Positions 12,901 to 26,571 of a stretch of 64,000 nucleotides of DNA are shown piece after piece. The stretch comes from Anoplopoma fimbria (Eukaryota; Chordata; Actinopteri; Perciformes; Anoplopomatidae): assembly GCF_027596085.1 (NCBI RefSeq), contig NC_072472.1:4951245-5015244 (forward strand), given 5' to 3'. The notes below the pieces were generated by a model, which worked only from the letters and a program-made list of their open reading frames with translations, did not search any database and was not told where the DNA came from. The position numbers and the translations under genes were made by a program. How positions within the stretch are numbered: position 1 is the stretch's first letter; each line of letters opens with the position of its first letter.

Positions 12901-15879
12901 GTTCTCACAAGCTAAGGGAAGCCCGCAGGTTCAGAGTTCGGGCCTTGGCGACAGGCCATAGATTTGGGGAATAGGAGGAGGGAGGGCGTGTTTAAAACCG
13001 AGAATGGATTATAGGCTCCAGAATGCCGTAATCCTCCTCACAAATAAACGATATATAACGTACGACTCTCACGAGGGGGTTTAGGGAGGAGACACTTCCA
13101 CACGCAGGCAGGTAAACATACTCTCGCTTTCACGTCTGCACACACACGCATGCACATATCTCAGAAAGTGCAGGAGAAGAGGCAGGAGAAGAGGACCCTG
13201 TATGAAATCTGAGCCAGTAGAAAAAAAACATACTACCTGTTAGCCGAGAGACCAAAACATAATCCGGAGTGAAACAAGGCGCCTGGGAAAGCACGAGCAG
13301 AAATATTGACAGCGCGATGCGAGGAGGCAGAGCAGCTTAACGCTTTAAACATCCATCAGCATTCTGATATCACAGTTAATCGCGTCTAAAAGCTTGAGAA
13401 ATGAAAAAGGGTTGGTTAAGAAGAGAAGAAGAAGAAGAAGACAGCCAGGAAGAAACTAAACCAATAATGAAAAAAAAATGATATCAAAATCTAGAGATAG
13501 TCTATGAGAAATGATTTGAAACAAGGAACAGACAGAGGTTGGACAGATGGAAGTGAAATACACGAGCAGAAGTCGCACACAGATCACAGATATGTCTGCA
13601 CAAGAATGTTTAAGAAACAGTGACTTAACCTTAATCCTAAACCAAACAACCCAATGCAAACGTTGGGCTTGTTCTACATTTGAGGAGTAGAAAACTCTTT
13701 GATAATTTTTTTCAACATGCTAACTGATTAAACGTCAGAGTTGGAACATTTTTTTTAAATAAAAAGATGTCTGGAACGTTGGGATATTTGTTTGAAGCAG
13801 ATCCAGAGATAGAAGCAGTTATGGAGTCACGGAAGAACAACACCCACAACTTTTTATTCAAATAATGACATTTTCCCACTCAAATATGTCGTGACATCTT
13901 CCTCCGACATAATTTAATTTAGAGATTCTATGATTGCTTCTTAAAGTTGAATGTTTGATAGCTCTGCGTGTGATAAACCAACTGTAACTGAGCAGCATGT
14001 ACTCAGGAGTCCCAAATCACCCCCACCCACCTAAGAAATGAATGCAAAACCATTAACCAAACTATCACAACCTGCTTAAAGCTTACTTAATGCTTGCCTT
14101 AGTGACGCCTGTGCCAGATGCGCTCACTATAAAATGACGTCATCATGTTATGCACACCCAGCGTAAAAGCTGCAAAAGTTTGACGCAGGGCTACGTTGTA
14201 AACCTCAGAATTTTTTTTTTCCTCCTCGGTACGGTGTAGGTTGGTTTATGTTGTTTTACCAGTAAGTCTCGTTAGCATCTTGCTTCTTCACAGTAGGTTT
14301 TGTTTGTACGCCACCTGGCATTATGTAGACTACTGCAACAAACAGTGGGTTGAGCATAAACGCCTTTGTGCATGCTCGTGGCGAGCACGCCATCTGTGGA
14401 GGCTCACGCCACGGTGCCTGGCGCCAGTATAAACAAAGCTTTATTGTCTAAATATGGTTTCAAAGTATTCTCCACACTGCCAGGTATGGAGTTCTGATGG
14501 AGGATACACATATTATTTTTGTTTTGCCTACAAACAGTCCGATTCTAAGATATTGAGTCGAAAAAGATACATGAGATTGTGCTTTAAAAAAATCAAACAC
14601 TTGTAATCATGGAATGTAAACTCCACGTCGGGTCATTAAACCCCCGAAATTTCGAGAAATATTACATGACAGGAGGACATGACCTCTGTGTCCTTAGCAG
14701 CAGCTTAAGAAAAACAACACATATTTCTCTCTCGTTTTGCAGTGATATTATTCCATAGTACAGCGTTTTAAGGCAAAGCTATTAATACAATTAAACAAAC
14801 AGGTAATTGTCAGTGTATGTGTGAATGAAGACTATTACAACTTGAAAACAGCAACAGCAAAAAAAATTGTATGATCCTAAATGGGAAAATCTCCCCTAAA
14901 TCAGCGAAACTGACTGAGACCAGGGATGGTTTTAAAAAAAATTGGTTAAACTAGACAAACTGACAAGGGCAAAGTTGAGTTTGGATTTTAAAGTGCGCAC
15001 CAGGCACATGCATGTTGGAGGTTCAAAAATGTCAACACTTAAGCATTCATCATATCGCTGCGTTTCGTGTGTGCCCTCTGACAGACGACATTATCCAAGA
15101 TCCACATCATAATCTGCACACTGACATGGGAGGTTATGCTTTTCTTTTCCTTTTTGAGGCCAAACAACAAAGAATATAAAAGTATTTAAGAGGATTCTTT
15201 TTTGGTCCCACGTTTTCAGACTTAAGAAATAAAAAGGATAATAAAAACAATGCTGAAGCAGCCAGATTTGCTTCACTTGTCTCAGCAGTGGCATATATAC
15301 TGCTTTCACGATGCCACCATGACCGACTCCCAGCTTGACTCAACATTCAGTTAGCGGCAGAAGACGCCCACTACCGCTTTTTCATTTAAAACTCACTGCA
15401 CTGATTGAGTGCCAAATAAACTACCTGTCATATGTTGTGACATGTCCGGACGGAGGAAGGGTTTCATTTCTAGATGTAATCATGCGTGTAGTCCTCTGTC
15501 TTTTTTATGCTCAAGGAGGTCTGGAGAAATTCAAGTGCAAAATTTGGTTAGAAACGAGCCGGAGACACTGCGGGCCGTCGTTATAAAATTTCAAACAATA
15601 AAATTTCAAACAATAAAATTACCCCTCAGAAAAGTTGTTTGCATCCGATAAAACGACAACCAGAAGTGCTGTTTCCGTTTCTTTTTAAACAAAACTTCTG
15701 CCAGACTTCTGTCTTGACTAGAAAAGAGGTGGAACTTCGTAGAAACACTTCATAAACTTAACATGATCTTACTTTTGGACGACATCTTAAACCTTTTAGT
15801 TACATCTACTGCATGTCTGTGGGATCCCTCCTCTGTTGCTCTTTCATTGTAATCCTTTATGACCCGAAATACTCTTTAT

Positions 15880-16110
15880 TATTCTGACATTAAAGATTAA
15901 GCAAAGGCAGTTTTGATATTTTCCCAGTTTGTAAGATAAATCAAAAGATCATCTGCGAAAAAAATTACTTTGTATTGATGTATTGACACCTGTAACCTTT
16001 GGATCTTGTCAGCAAGTGACTCTATTGCTGATATAAAGAAAAGGCATGGAAAGAGGACACACCTTTCTTAAATCCCTCTCCAAAATACATTTATCAGATA
16101 TTTCATTTGA
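15880..16110 (-). pseudogene. Decayed LINE reverse-transcriptase fragment
   Basis: Minus-strand translation across frames gives ...CPLS...PFLFISAIESLADKIQRLQ... followed by FADDLLIYLTNWENIK. This is the RT palm order: QGCPLSP-LF-IAIE, then FADD with the catalytic Asp pair. The frame is broken by an indel and stops. The type resembles L1/Tx1 rather than the L2-like tail elsewhere. Related decayed sequence may continue to about 16500. Confidence 0.7.
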
Positions 16111-16599
16111 TAAACTTGATGAACAAGTAAGGTTGTACTAAATCAAATTTGGTACAAAGTGTGCTAATCATTACCTGAATATATCTTATAGGAATTGAAG
16201 GTCTAAGGATGGAGAGTCTAATTGTGTTGTACAAAGTGGTAAGCCCTTTAAGGCTAATTCGTGATATTGGGTTATGCTATATGAATACAATTTACTAGAA
16301 AATCCTGAAGTGTAATGCATCTCTTAAAGGTTTGAAAAGTTTTAAAGATAAAATCCTTTGTCCTCCAAAGTCCTTTTCACAATAGTGTCATCCAGCAGGC
16401 TGTTCTACATTGTATGTGATATACATACAAAAAGTTATTCCTGGTAATTCGTTTATATCCCACAAAATCTATTTTGTATGTAATCCACGTAATCGTGGAT
16501 CAGTAAGTAGTGACAAACTCTGCGTAGGGAGGAGGTAAGGGTGGATGAGTAAGGGGCCAAAAACACAGAACTCTTACGAAATATTACTCCTCAGTTTTT

Positions 16600-16890
16600 A
16601 TGCATTTTCCTATGAAAGTCAGCAACACATGTCAATTTCTGCTCATTACACACATACAGTCTTTTCAAAATAAACTTCTGTCTTCACAGGAATCTACTCA
16701 GTTAGGTTTAGGGAACAAAAGTACTTTGTTAGGTTAAGGAAAGGTTAGTTGTTTGGATTAAAGTAATACAGGAAGTGCTGTTACTGAAGCACGAAGTTAC
16801 GTGACAAATAAATCAACATTGACTTCTAGTTTCCGATGGGGAACGAACAGCGGTCTCCTGGCTGAAAGATCGCTGTTTGTTGGATTTCTG
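16600..16890 (-). repeat. Dispersed repeat family B, longest copy
   Basis: The plus strand runs from CCTATGAAAGTCAGCAACAC through CAGTTAGGTTTAGGGAACAA and GAAGTTACGTGACAAATAAA to GCGGTCTCCTGGCTGAAAG, covering the blocks found separately at 11415, 19690 and 40300. Confidence 0.7.
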
Positions 16891-17129
16891 TTGGGTTTTT
16901 CTGCAGATGATGTTTGAGTTCAAAGGGTACCATCACTACCTTTCGGGACTTCAATCTTTCTCTCAGTTTGGTGGAACTTTTTCTCGTTCAAAGTGGTAAT
17001 GATGATGGGACTGTTCGGGAGTCAAATTTTGCAGCATCAACATAACACTGATGTCACTCGTCATCAGCAAGTCATGGGCAGAGACAGCTTAACAAAATAT
17101 AACTTAACAAAAAGCTGCTCTGTTGTAAT

Positions 17130-17480
17130 GAGTGACTCCCTCATTTCCCAGCATCGCCCATAATTTAGCCTCCGTTATTTAGACTGAGAATAACCACCGG
17201 TGTAATTCGTTCAGCCCGGTGGCGGGTAGCACAAATGCTTCTCATGCAAATGAAGTAAATGTGTACACCAAATTACAGCTTGTCATCCTTCATAACGCCG
17301 CAACGTGGCGGACAATTCGCAGAAGCCATCGGACAGACAAGGCAGCACGAGCGGAATAAGAAAAGAGCTGAATGAAAATCTCCATGAGGCAGAGATGATT
17401 TCTTACTCTCAGAGGCTGCTGTATGATTGGATTACAGTACAAATGTGTTTTGCAGGGGATAAATCAAAATGCTGTTATCG
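17130..17480. promoter_or_regulatory. Candidate non-coding regulatory island with octamer
   Basis: Balanced-composition sequence without repeats in an AT-rich flank. It has an ATGCAAAT octamer at 17244-17251 and CCGGTGTAATTC-type unique sequence. Conservation is untested. Confidence 0.25.
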
Positions 17481-17663
17481 CTGCTGAAAACCCGGCAGAG
17501 ACTGGGATTTGGGGAGCTGGACTCTCCCCATAGAGAGATTTAAGTAACCATATGGATGTTCATATGAAACTCATTCTCATACTAGTCCACATTGTATTTT
17601 GTTGTCTATGGATGTGTACATGCCATCTAATGCATGGCAGAGGTCATGTGTTAGAAGCCCCGC

Positions 17664-17770
17664 CATAAAAAAAAAAAAAAGCCCAAGGGGCAAAGGGGGG
17701 GGGAAGAAAGACGGCTAGGCGGAGGAAGGGGGGGGGAGGAGGGGGAGGGCGGCAGCAGAGAGGGCGTCTG
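17664..17770. repeat. Purine-rich low-complexity tract
   Basis: A-run, then long G-runs (17696-17703, 17730-17737) within an almost all-purine strand. The minus-strand poly(Pro/Ser) frame here is an artefact. Confidence 0.85.
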
Positions 17771-19689
17771 TTTTTTCTCAGGAGCGAAGCTGCAGAGCGA
17801 AGTAGACGTGGAAAAGCCGGGGAATGGGAAAATGGTGCAGACGGCGGCGTGATCGGGCCTGAGCCGAGCTCCCAAACCCTGCACTCAGTTTTACCAAACT
17901 CAGCTCTGTTAAGTTAAGTTATATTCCTATCAGTTGTGTTTGGGTCGCCTTCATCAACTCTAGCTTTGTAAAAAAAAAAAAAAAGAAATGGGGGAAATAT
18001 CACGAATAGAGTATGAGCTCTCAGTTTTCTCTCAAAACTCTGTCAAGCGGTCGTCACATGAAGTGGATAATGATCCAAAAGAAAGTAAACACACGACTGA
18101 TTTAAAGTAAATTAAGCTTTATTTAGATAAAGTGATGTAATGTGACTTAATGTAATGTAACTTTGTTCAATTGTCTACCGAAGCAAACTGAAGGATTGAA
18201 CAGATCAAAGGTCCTTCTGGGAAATGCAGGAAATCACACACTGAAGTAAAAAACTCCCCAAAGAAGACAATGGATTCTGGTCTATTTCTATTTCCTGTGG
18301 GTGCACATACTGGTGCAGGGCTACTATTATTTCCTTTATTTATTAATCTCCAAATCCTGATGAATCTTCAAAAACTAGTGGAAAATATACATCACAGTGC
18401 CTTCATATTGCTTTTTTAGGTACGATAACAAAATATTTAGTGAGCTGTCACATAAAACAAATATTCTCAAAACTGAGATGCTTTAACCAATGACTGTTTG
18501 GCATTTTTGCTGGTAAAAATGTATTTAAATGATTGATCGATTAAAATAGTTATTTTCTGATGATCAGTTAATTAATGGCTTAGAAAATGGCAGCTTTGAA
18601 ACAACGACGTCCCTCTTTCTGAGTAAACTTGGAGTCTTCGTTTGAGGTTTAAGATCTCTGAAATAATAGTAAGTTCGTTTAAGTTACATCAAACATTTGG
18701 CACATTCCACGTGAGATTGAAACGACTCTACTGCTATATATCAAACTTCAAAAATCATTGGTCAATTTGTTTAAAAAGATTAACCAGCTGATATTTTTGA
18801 GTGAGGCCCAACAGACCACACTGCCTGTGTATTAGGCATTTTCATTAAGGAAAAAAAATATTTTTTTACTATATTTCTTCTTTTTTCTGACAATAAAATA
18901 GGTTGTTTCAGCCCTCTGTGGAGCTCTTGGGTTTTCTTTGCCTCTCAAAAGTTTCACGAATTACTTGAAAGATAATTGAAGAGCTTGCATGATTTGACAA
19001 CTTACCTGACGTCATTGTCTCTTGTGTCACTCCGAGCAGGCTGAGACAAACAACTTACTTCAAGTGTATTTGACCCGGGTCTGATGTCAACACTGTCTCA
19101 GGGTCAGTCAGAGGAACCAGGGGGTCCACTGGCACCAGCAGGGCTTAAACCAGATTGACCCCAAGCCTCTCATCTCTCTTTTCCCACAGGAGGACTGACC
19201 TGGGTAGCCACAGAGCACTCATGGTCAGATTTATGTCCCGGCTTCAGAATTAAACCCCACAATTCTCCAGTCATATCTGTCTGAGGTGTAATTTAAAGTA
19301 GTAGGTAATATCTTTCAACATTTAGATCAATGGCAATAACATTATAGGAGTAAAACATTCAGTTTAGATGTTGTGGCCAGATTTTGGAAAACTCCTTTTG
19401 TTAGAAATAAACTGAAAAGTAGTTGGCAAGAGCAGCTAGAGTTACGCACCATGGCTGAGAGAGAAAAGAGCGCCACACACAAAGGCATAACCATATGTAA
19501 TTGGTTCATGGAAAACAGGTTCTCTTATATCTGATTATAAAAGCTAGTGTTCATGTGTCTGTAGCTGTAGTTTGTCTAATGGTCACTAGGAAACTCATCA
19601 AAGCTTTCATTTTTTTTCAAGTTGAGTTGTCAATTCACAGGTTTTGTCCATTCGTATACAGCCCACATTAAACATTTTTACGTAATCCG

Positions 19690-19860
19690 CAAAAATGATG
19701 AGGCAACTTTCACCCAGGAGACCACTGTGAAAGTGAACTTTGATTTATTTGTCACCTAACTACCGTACTTAAGTAACGTCCCTTCCGTAGTTAATTTATC
19801 TCAAACAATGACTATTTCCTAAACCTAACCAAATAGTGTTGTTGCCTTAACACTGCAGGA
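19690..19860 (+). repeat. Dispersed repeat family B fragment
   Basis: Contains AACTTTCACCCAGGAGACCA, AACTTTGATTTATTTGTCAC and TTTCCTAAACCTAACCAAAT, in the same order as the family consensus implied by the other copies. Confidence 0.7.
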
Positions 19861-21037
19861 GCTGGCCATTAGTAGGACAACTCACAAAAAATAACCAAAT
19901 ACGTAAAGATATCATATGAACCTTTGTGTAACGATACGTTGCACACATACACACCGTTTTTTTTCAAATGAAGGCCTTTAAAAGTACTTAAAAGTTATTT
20001 GCTTAAGTTACCATAATAACCAAAAATAACTTCATTCTGTTGCAGTTTGACATTTTGTTATTTTACTGTTTGATTTAGAAAAATCATGTCATAGATTAAT
20101 GCTGCGTTCCAGTTGCAAGATGCCAAAACGAAAATGAAAACATAGCTGACCGCGATCAACTGAGGTTTCTTTGGCATGTGTACACACAATTGCTCCATTT
20201 TTTTCAGGCATTTTTAAAGTTTTCCCGAATAACTTTTGTGCAGAAAACAAAATAATTTGACATTGATTTACCTGCAGAACAGGCTTTACTATATGATAAT
20301 ATTGTTTATTTTAATTAGTTACAGGCAACTATACTTAAGGTTACCTCTTAGTGGCTGGTTTACCATTTACAACTTGTTGTGTGACATCAGACATCTGCAT
20401 CTTAGTGACGTCGGGGTAGCCCCAAGTACTTTTTGTAATTGGAGGTCAGAATCTTTTTCAGAGTTTGAGGGTGTCTGGAACAGAGCATTAGATAATAAGC
20501 AGCTTAAATAACCCCTCTGGCATTCACATAGATGCTGAAGTGTGCCACCCATTTGGGGGTCAAAACCAACTTTCAGAAATTACAAATTTGCTGTGACCAT
20601 GGACATAAAATCTGTGCAGCTCCTGTAGGTGGTTTCTCAAAAAGAAGGCCTTTTTAAACACCCCTAAATCCCTGATATGCCCATGCATTGGTAATCTGGA
20701 GATTTAATACTAAAGACCCTAACACCTTAAAACTGAACTGCAACTGATCATTTAATTGCTAATCCACGATCGTATAAAATAACACCCCCATTTTTTATTT
20801 TGCCCATTTTTGGCTAAATTTCATGACGTTCCGCTGTCAGCCTCCATGATACGGTGCAGCTGTAAAGCCCTTGTAACTCACTATTAATATCATTTTGGCA
20901 CGGAGGTTTGAAGTAGGAGCCAAGAGGTGTGAAAAAAGAATCAGGGGAAAGTCCAGCCGCTGCCGCCTCGCCCTGCGATGGCATCCCACGCTGATACTGT
21001 AAAGGTCACTCCATCAGCCAGCTACAGGATATGGTTA

Positions 21038-21085
21038 TGATAAGCATCCAATCAGAGCTCACGCTGCTGTGATAAGCATCCAATC
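21038..21085 (+). promoter_or_regulatory. Duplicated 16-bp GATA/CCAAT-like module
   Basis: TGATAAGCATCCAATC occurs at 21038-21053 and again at 21070-21085, exactly 32 bp apart, in a moderately GC-rich island (20830-21240). Confidence 0.4.
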
Positions 21086-22129
21086 TGAGTCTGAGAGCTT
21101 GTCGCTGCATTCCTCGAGCTGATCTGACACTATCATGAGGCCTGATGCCGGCTGGGACACGGAGCTGCGAGGCTATTTTAAGGTCTTTGCAGATAGGAGG
21201 GAGTTTCAACAAGGCTGAGACAAACTGCTGCAGCACTCGAAACGTGTTACCTTAACTCTCCTTGATTTTCTGCTCAAAACTGACTGTTTAAGACTTTTAA
21301 ACTTGTTGAAAGTGATGATATTTCTCCACTGTTGGGGAATAATGTGACAATGGTAAGAACTTGAGATGATGCAAACAAAAAAAATATTTTTATTGCATGT
21401 TAAGCCTCAAGTTCACATAACTAAACATAAAAAAAAATATCATAAAATATCTTTGACTGCAAATGTAAACTTGAGACATGCTTGGAAATATGTTGTTGCT
21501 TCCTCCACTACCCAATTAAGCTCCACTGCACTATTTCAGTGTCTCTTTCAATTTGTTTATTTTCCACAATTGCTTTCTTATAGGACAATAAGTTGCAAAA
21601 TTAGAGCTTTATGGATGCACTCCTTGATAGTCATTGTTCAATAATCAATAGTTTCCTCCCTGCTCACTGTTGATGCTTTGAAATACAACATTCTTACTTG
21701 ATCTTACACCATTTTCATACCAGCTGTACGAAGATGAACATGCTTTTACCCAATGATGTGCACTTTGGAGAATGTGGACATAACCATGAGGATTTTTTCA
21801 CATAAAACTAAATGCAAGTGTGTGATACTTCTTATGTTTTCTGAACGATAAAGCTACATTTATTTACACTGAAACAGGATGCAGAGTGACCACCACATCA
21901 CAGAGCAACATTAGCATTCATTTTAAGTCATGTTTGTGTCTACCTGATGATTCTAAGTCTAATATTCACGCTCCTTTGCACTCTGGTTTGGTCACCACCC
22001 ACCACTGAGAAAAATATCTGGCCAAGCAGGACAAAAACAGAACTGTCATCCAGGGTACCAATTTTCGTGTGAGTTAGTTGTTTGTTAGTATCATTAGTCA
22101 CATGACTAATTGGCTTTGTCGCCTAAACC

Positions 22130-22491
22130 TCACTTCCTGTAAAGACGAAGTGGAAACGTGTTGGAACCTTACCGCCACATGTGATTGACATAACATGGAC
22201 ATCAATCCATTGCTGTAACAGCCTCCTCTCTTCTGGTTTCATGCTCTCCATCAGATTTGGAGAGTCCAGCTGCAGGGATTGGCTCCCATCCAGCCACAAA
22301 ATGACTTGATGTCCGAAACTGGGTTGGGTCTTAGGCCTGGCTCGCAGTCTGCGTTTCAGTTCCTCCCAAAGGTGTTGGATGGTGTTTGAGGCCGGAGATC
22401 TGTGCGGCCCGGTGAAACTTTCCTTTATGTACCTGTATGTGCACGAGGGCATTGTTATGTTGAAACAGGAAATGTCCAAACACCAGCACAC
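22130..22491 (-). pseudogene. Tc1/mariner transposase remnant (C-terminal catalytic part)
   Basis: The minus-strand frame contains IQHLWEELKRRLRARPK, matching the Tc1 consensus NPIEHLW-ELKRR-RARP around the third catalytic acidic residue. Upstream DNA reads as a frame-shifted version of the QHDNAP region, and downstream LLQQWID replaces the normal end. It is a decayed fragment without detectable terminal repeats and cannot encode a transposase. Confidence 0.75.
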
Positions 22492-25352
22492 AATTGTCTA
22501 CAATAAAATTTCATGATGCAGCATGAACTAAGGGGCTCAAACCATAAAACAGCGACCCAGACCAAAGAAGGCATGTGGGCGCAGGACCACCTACCTCCGC
22601 CCATATAGTGTAGAAACCTTTAGGACAAAATTACTTTACCATCATTCAACAATTACCATCTCTAAAGATCTGTGGTTCTTCCTGCTAAAACACTGAATAC
22701 CCTCTGCTGGAGATTAGGAGTGGAGACGATGCTCTACATATTGATCCCGTAAGCAGAACCAGGTGTAGAGGATCTGCTTGTCGGCCAAAGATTGATGCAG
22801 GACTTTGGGAACAGAACGAGCAGATCCTCCAGATTATCTCGGCGTGTCGTAAAATACCCCCAAAAGCCTGTCTTTGAGGACGTCTCGAGCTCGCCGTTTC
22901 TGAAACCTGCGGCAGGTAACATCTGTCGGTGGACCGGACGCGTCTCCTCACAGCACCGTGGGGTGAACACATTTTTAACCTGGGTGGCCTCCAGTGGGGG
23001 GGGGAAACGAAGCCCCTCACTCTGGTGTTTGACTTCGCTTCCTAACTTCACCTCTCCTGAAAGGCTCCTTCCAGGTAAAACTAATGGCTGATCTGCACAT
23101 CTGTGGCCCATTCACCGTTTTTTAATGAGCGGGAGAGAGAGGTGGAGAGAGCTGAGTATGAATGGACAAGCAGGGACTTTAACTAGCTGCCTCCGCCATT
23201 AAGAGCATGTGGGGCAATTATGTTACAGAGCACAATGACCTCAACACCGTTTCAAAGTGTTACTATACAGAACAGCTTCCACACAGCTCCATCTGATGCA
23301 CTTCTTTATATATGATATATAATTAAAGATAAAACAGGTTTCCAATATACATACTTTATAGAATTAATATCTGCCAAATGTTGACCTCTTGAATTTCCTT
23401 TTTGAATTGATTCCATTTAATTCTCTTTATTTCAAATAAGCCAGAAGAGACAATAACAAAAACAACAACAAAAAAGATTAGAAGTTACAGTACCAGTCAA
23501 AAGTTTGGACACACCTTCTCATTCAACTACTTTGAAGAATCTAAAATATAAAACATATTCTGCTTTGTTGAGCATTTGTTTGTTTACCACATAATTCCAT
23601 ATGTGTTCCTTCATAGTTTGGATGTCTTCAATATTAATCTACAATGTAGAAAAAAGAAAGAAAGAAAAACCATTGAATGAGAAGGTGTGTCCAAACTTTT
23701 TACTGGTACTGTATAAAAAAGAGATTCGAAATGACATGCTTACACGTACCAAAACACCCTAAAATATATTTGCCATGGCATGATAATGAAATTGATTCTT
23801 TCTTACCACTTTATATTTTATTCTTTCTTAGATTTTTCAAGTAATTTCTCCACACTGTATGAAAAGGTCACTATATAGCGTGCATGCTATACTGCAATAC
23901 TGCAATATCTCAAGTCAGGACACCATGTTCATGCACCAATTACATTAAATTATTTTCTAACAGGCTACACATTTCCCGTCTGACATAATCTGGCATTTTA
24001 GCAAGCTGTGGGATCTCCACTAGAATCCAAAATAATGCTTTTTAAAATGTAACAGTGTTTGGATGCATTGCAGGAGTTTGAATAAGTGGACCGTCACAGT
24101 TGACAAGATGAAAACAGTTGTAAGTTAAACACTATTTCCCCTACAGTTGTATTGTTGTTTTTTGGTAGGAGCGACCAAACAAATTAAAGTTAAAACAACA
24201 ACAAACAAACCAAAAGTTGTCTTAAAACACAAAGTATTACATGTTGTTAGCGGTTCATTTTTAAACCTTTTCTACAGCAATCACTGCTCCTCTCTGTCTG
24301 CTCAGTTTATAGTTTAATGTTGATACAATACATCAACCAGTCAACATTCATAACAGTAAACCACAACTAAACTAGAGCACTGCTATAGTATATTAACATG
24401 TAGCTGTAGCTATAAATTAGCAATGCTTATCAAACATGTCACAACACATTTTCATATGATTAATTAAAAACATGTCACTTGAATGACATGTTTATCCAGA
24501 AAACCTTACAATACACATAAACATGAAAGATAATAAGATAAGATGAAGTAAGATAAGATAAGATGTTAGAAGTTAACCCTGTCATGTTTTCTGGGATTAT
24601 CCCTCTGGGTCTCCATTTTGATAAGGTTTCCACTTTGTGTCCTTGATGCAGTTTTTAGGAAGAAAATGTATTTTGATTTTAAAACTTCTACCTTTGGTTA
24701 TCCAGAAGAGCTTCACTGTGCAATAAGAGCGAAACACTAGTTTGAGGGTGTTAGTGGCATGTAAAAAGACTTTGACCTGACAATGACTTTCAGAAAAGAA
24801 AGAACAACCATCAATTAGTGAATTGACTTCAGTTCGCAATATAAACCCAATGGAATAACATTTAAACTAAGAGCAGTAATTGATACCGTTGATGAAAATC
24901 GGTCAAAATAATTAACCCATGTGTCAACTTTAAGGCCGTTATGGGCAAATCTTCCAATTTGATAAGTGCAGAATCATTGTATGGTTTGATATAAATATGT
25001 GGTTTCTAGTTATGCAAGTGTAAATATTTATGTAGATTGTTTAGTTTATTTAAGAGATGGATACTCCCTGTGTGTCCCTAATTTCTTTCCTTTTTCCATT
25101 TATTTTTGCCAAAAAGTGTGTTTTTTGTGTACGGTTGGTTCATTCCACTTTTTTTCTGTGTTTAAAAGAAAAACTAGATAAAAAACAACAAAAGCAAAGA
25201 TAAGGTAACATAATTTAAGATAAGGTAATAAAAATTAAATGCTCTGGGGAAATTGAAAAACAGAGGTTCGTTAAGGAAGAACTTAAGTGAAAATAGAAAA
25301 TGAGAACCTGAAATACAAAAATGTAACAAGTCAAATACACCAATAAGATTAA
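22492..25352. other. Gene-free hand1 upstream flank, part 5
   Basis: A GC-rich stretch at about 22690-23110 has frames on both strands with no known homologue. The MITE follows at 23488-23711, then AT-rich DNA with a GATAA repeat tail at 24528-24563. Confidence 0.6.
23488..23711. mobile_element. Tc1-type MITE, 224 bp, TA target duplication
   Basis: Starts CAGTACCAGTCAAAAGTTTG and ends CAAACTTTTTACTGGTACTG, nearly perfect inverted repeats that extend inward (GACACACCTTCTCATTCAA). It is flanked by TA on both sides (23486-23487 and 23712-23713). The interior is non-coding and AT-rich. Confidence 0.92.
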
Positions 25353-25645
25353 GAAAATGAAATCTGAAGGGAGAACCAGTGTTCATGTGTAACATTAAAC
25401 ATGTGCAATAAGCTGTATTCCTCCCTATGTGGAGGGCAACATCAGGCTTGAATTAAATATTGCTTTCCTAACTCTGTACAACAAAATGTGATGAATGTAT
25501 TGATAGAAATAAAAATATAAAAAAACATATTGTTATTATTTATCAAAATAACAATATCCGATATTCTAATTTATATATGTATATATTTGAAAAATGAAAT
25601 CTGAAGGGAGAACCAGTGTTAATTTGTAACATTAAACATGTGCAT
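25353..25645. repeat. Local tandem duplication around a hAT-like repeat piece
   Basis: AAATGAAATCTGAAGGGAGA and ACCAGTGTT..TGTAACATTAAACATGTGCA occurs at about 25356-25410 and again at 25593-25645, an offset of about 237 bp. The block between is homologous to 26677-26883. Confidence 0.8.
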
Positions 25646-25993
25646 AAAAGCCTGTATGAGCTCATCAGAACTACTTTACTCACTGACTCATGAATGTTGG
25701 CCGGCGTCGTTCCCCCGTAGGTTATAACACTTATTACTCACTCTGTAAAATATTCGGTGGAGTGTTGTGGCCTCTGTGGTGTTAAAATGCTTTTAGAGAA
25801 GTCGGTCCCTGAACCGTCTCCACCTCTAGATTTCTCAGGGTCAAACCTTTATGTCCATGTTTTGACTGTCAGCCTCTCCAAACCCTCTGGGGTCGTCTGA
25901 CACAGAGCAGCCACCCTCTGTTAAAGCTGCTGCTGTGAAATCATTAGAGCCCCGACCTGCCGGTGGTCCACGAGTCCAGAACACAGGACCTGG

Positions 25994-26109
<116 letters not shown>

Positions 26110-26571
26110 AGGGGGGAGGATGGTTTGATGCTTCTGACCAGTGTAAGTATAAAGAGAGGATCAACGTGGATAAGTGAGGCTTGTGATGCCGAATTACATG
26201 CTCTTCTGGTATAACTCTAAACTAATTCATGGTTCTTGGATCTATAACTTACTTTCTCAACTTAAAAAAACATCATTATGTCTGTAAGATGTCTATAAAA
26301 CACTTTTGTCCAAATGAAACAAAAAATAAATCAAATAAAAACACTCCAAGGATTTGAAACATAAAAACTAGCAAGAAAATCCTCACTTTTGAGACAGAAT
26401 ATCTGGAAAATGTTTGGTGTTTTAACATGAGAAATATCTTAAATTATCAATTGATTGTGTAAAAAAGCATTTAGGAATATTCTTATGATGCCTTGTCTCA
26501 GCATTTATGACTTATGTTGACCTAAAAGAAAAGAGGGCGAACTCTGCTTCACAAACAGAAAACAGCCTCAT

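Larger units (their letters stand above)
10181..15879. other. Gene-free hand1 upstream flank, part 3
   Basis: No recognised gene. It holds a family B fragment, GC-elevated islands at about 10560-10870 and 12170-12900, a GAA run at about 13426-13441, and a TATAAAA directly followed by TGACGTCA at 14128-14142. Confidence 0.6.
16891..22129. other. Gene-free hand1 upstream flank, part 4
   Basis: No recognised gene. It includes the 17.1-17.5 kb and 20.8-21.2 kb islands and the purine tract. The rest is AT-rich. Confidence 0.6.

Noticed and set aside
13426..13441. GAA triplet run as an expansion-prone repeat
   Set aside because: Only about five units; too short to be notable.
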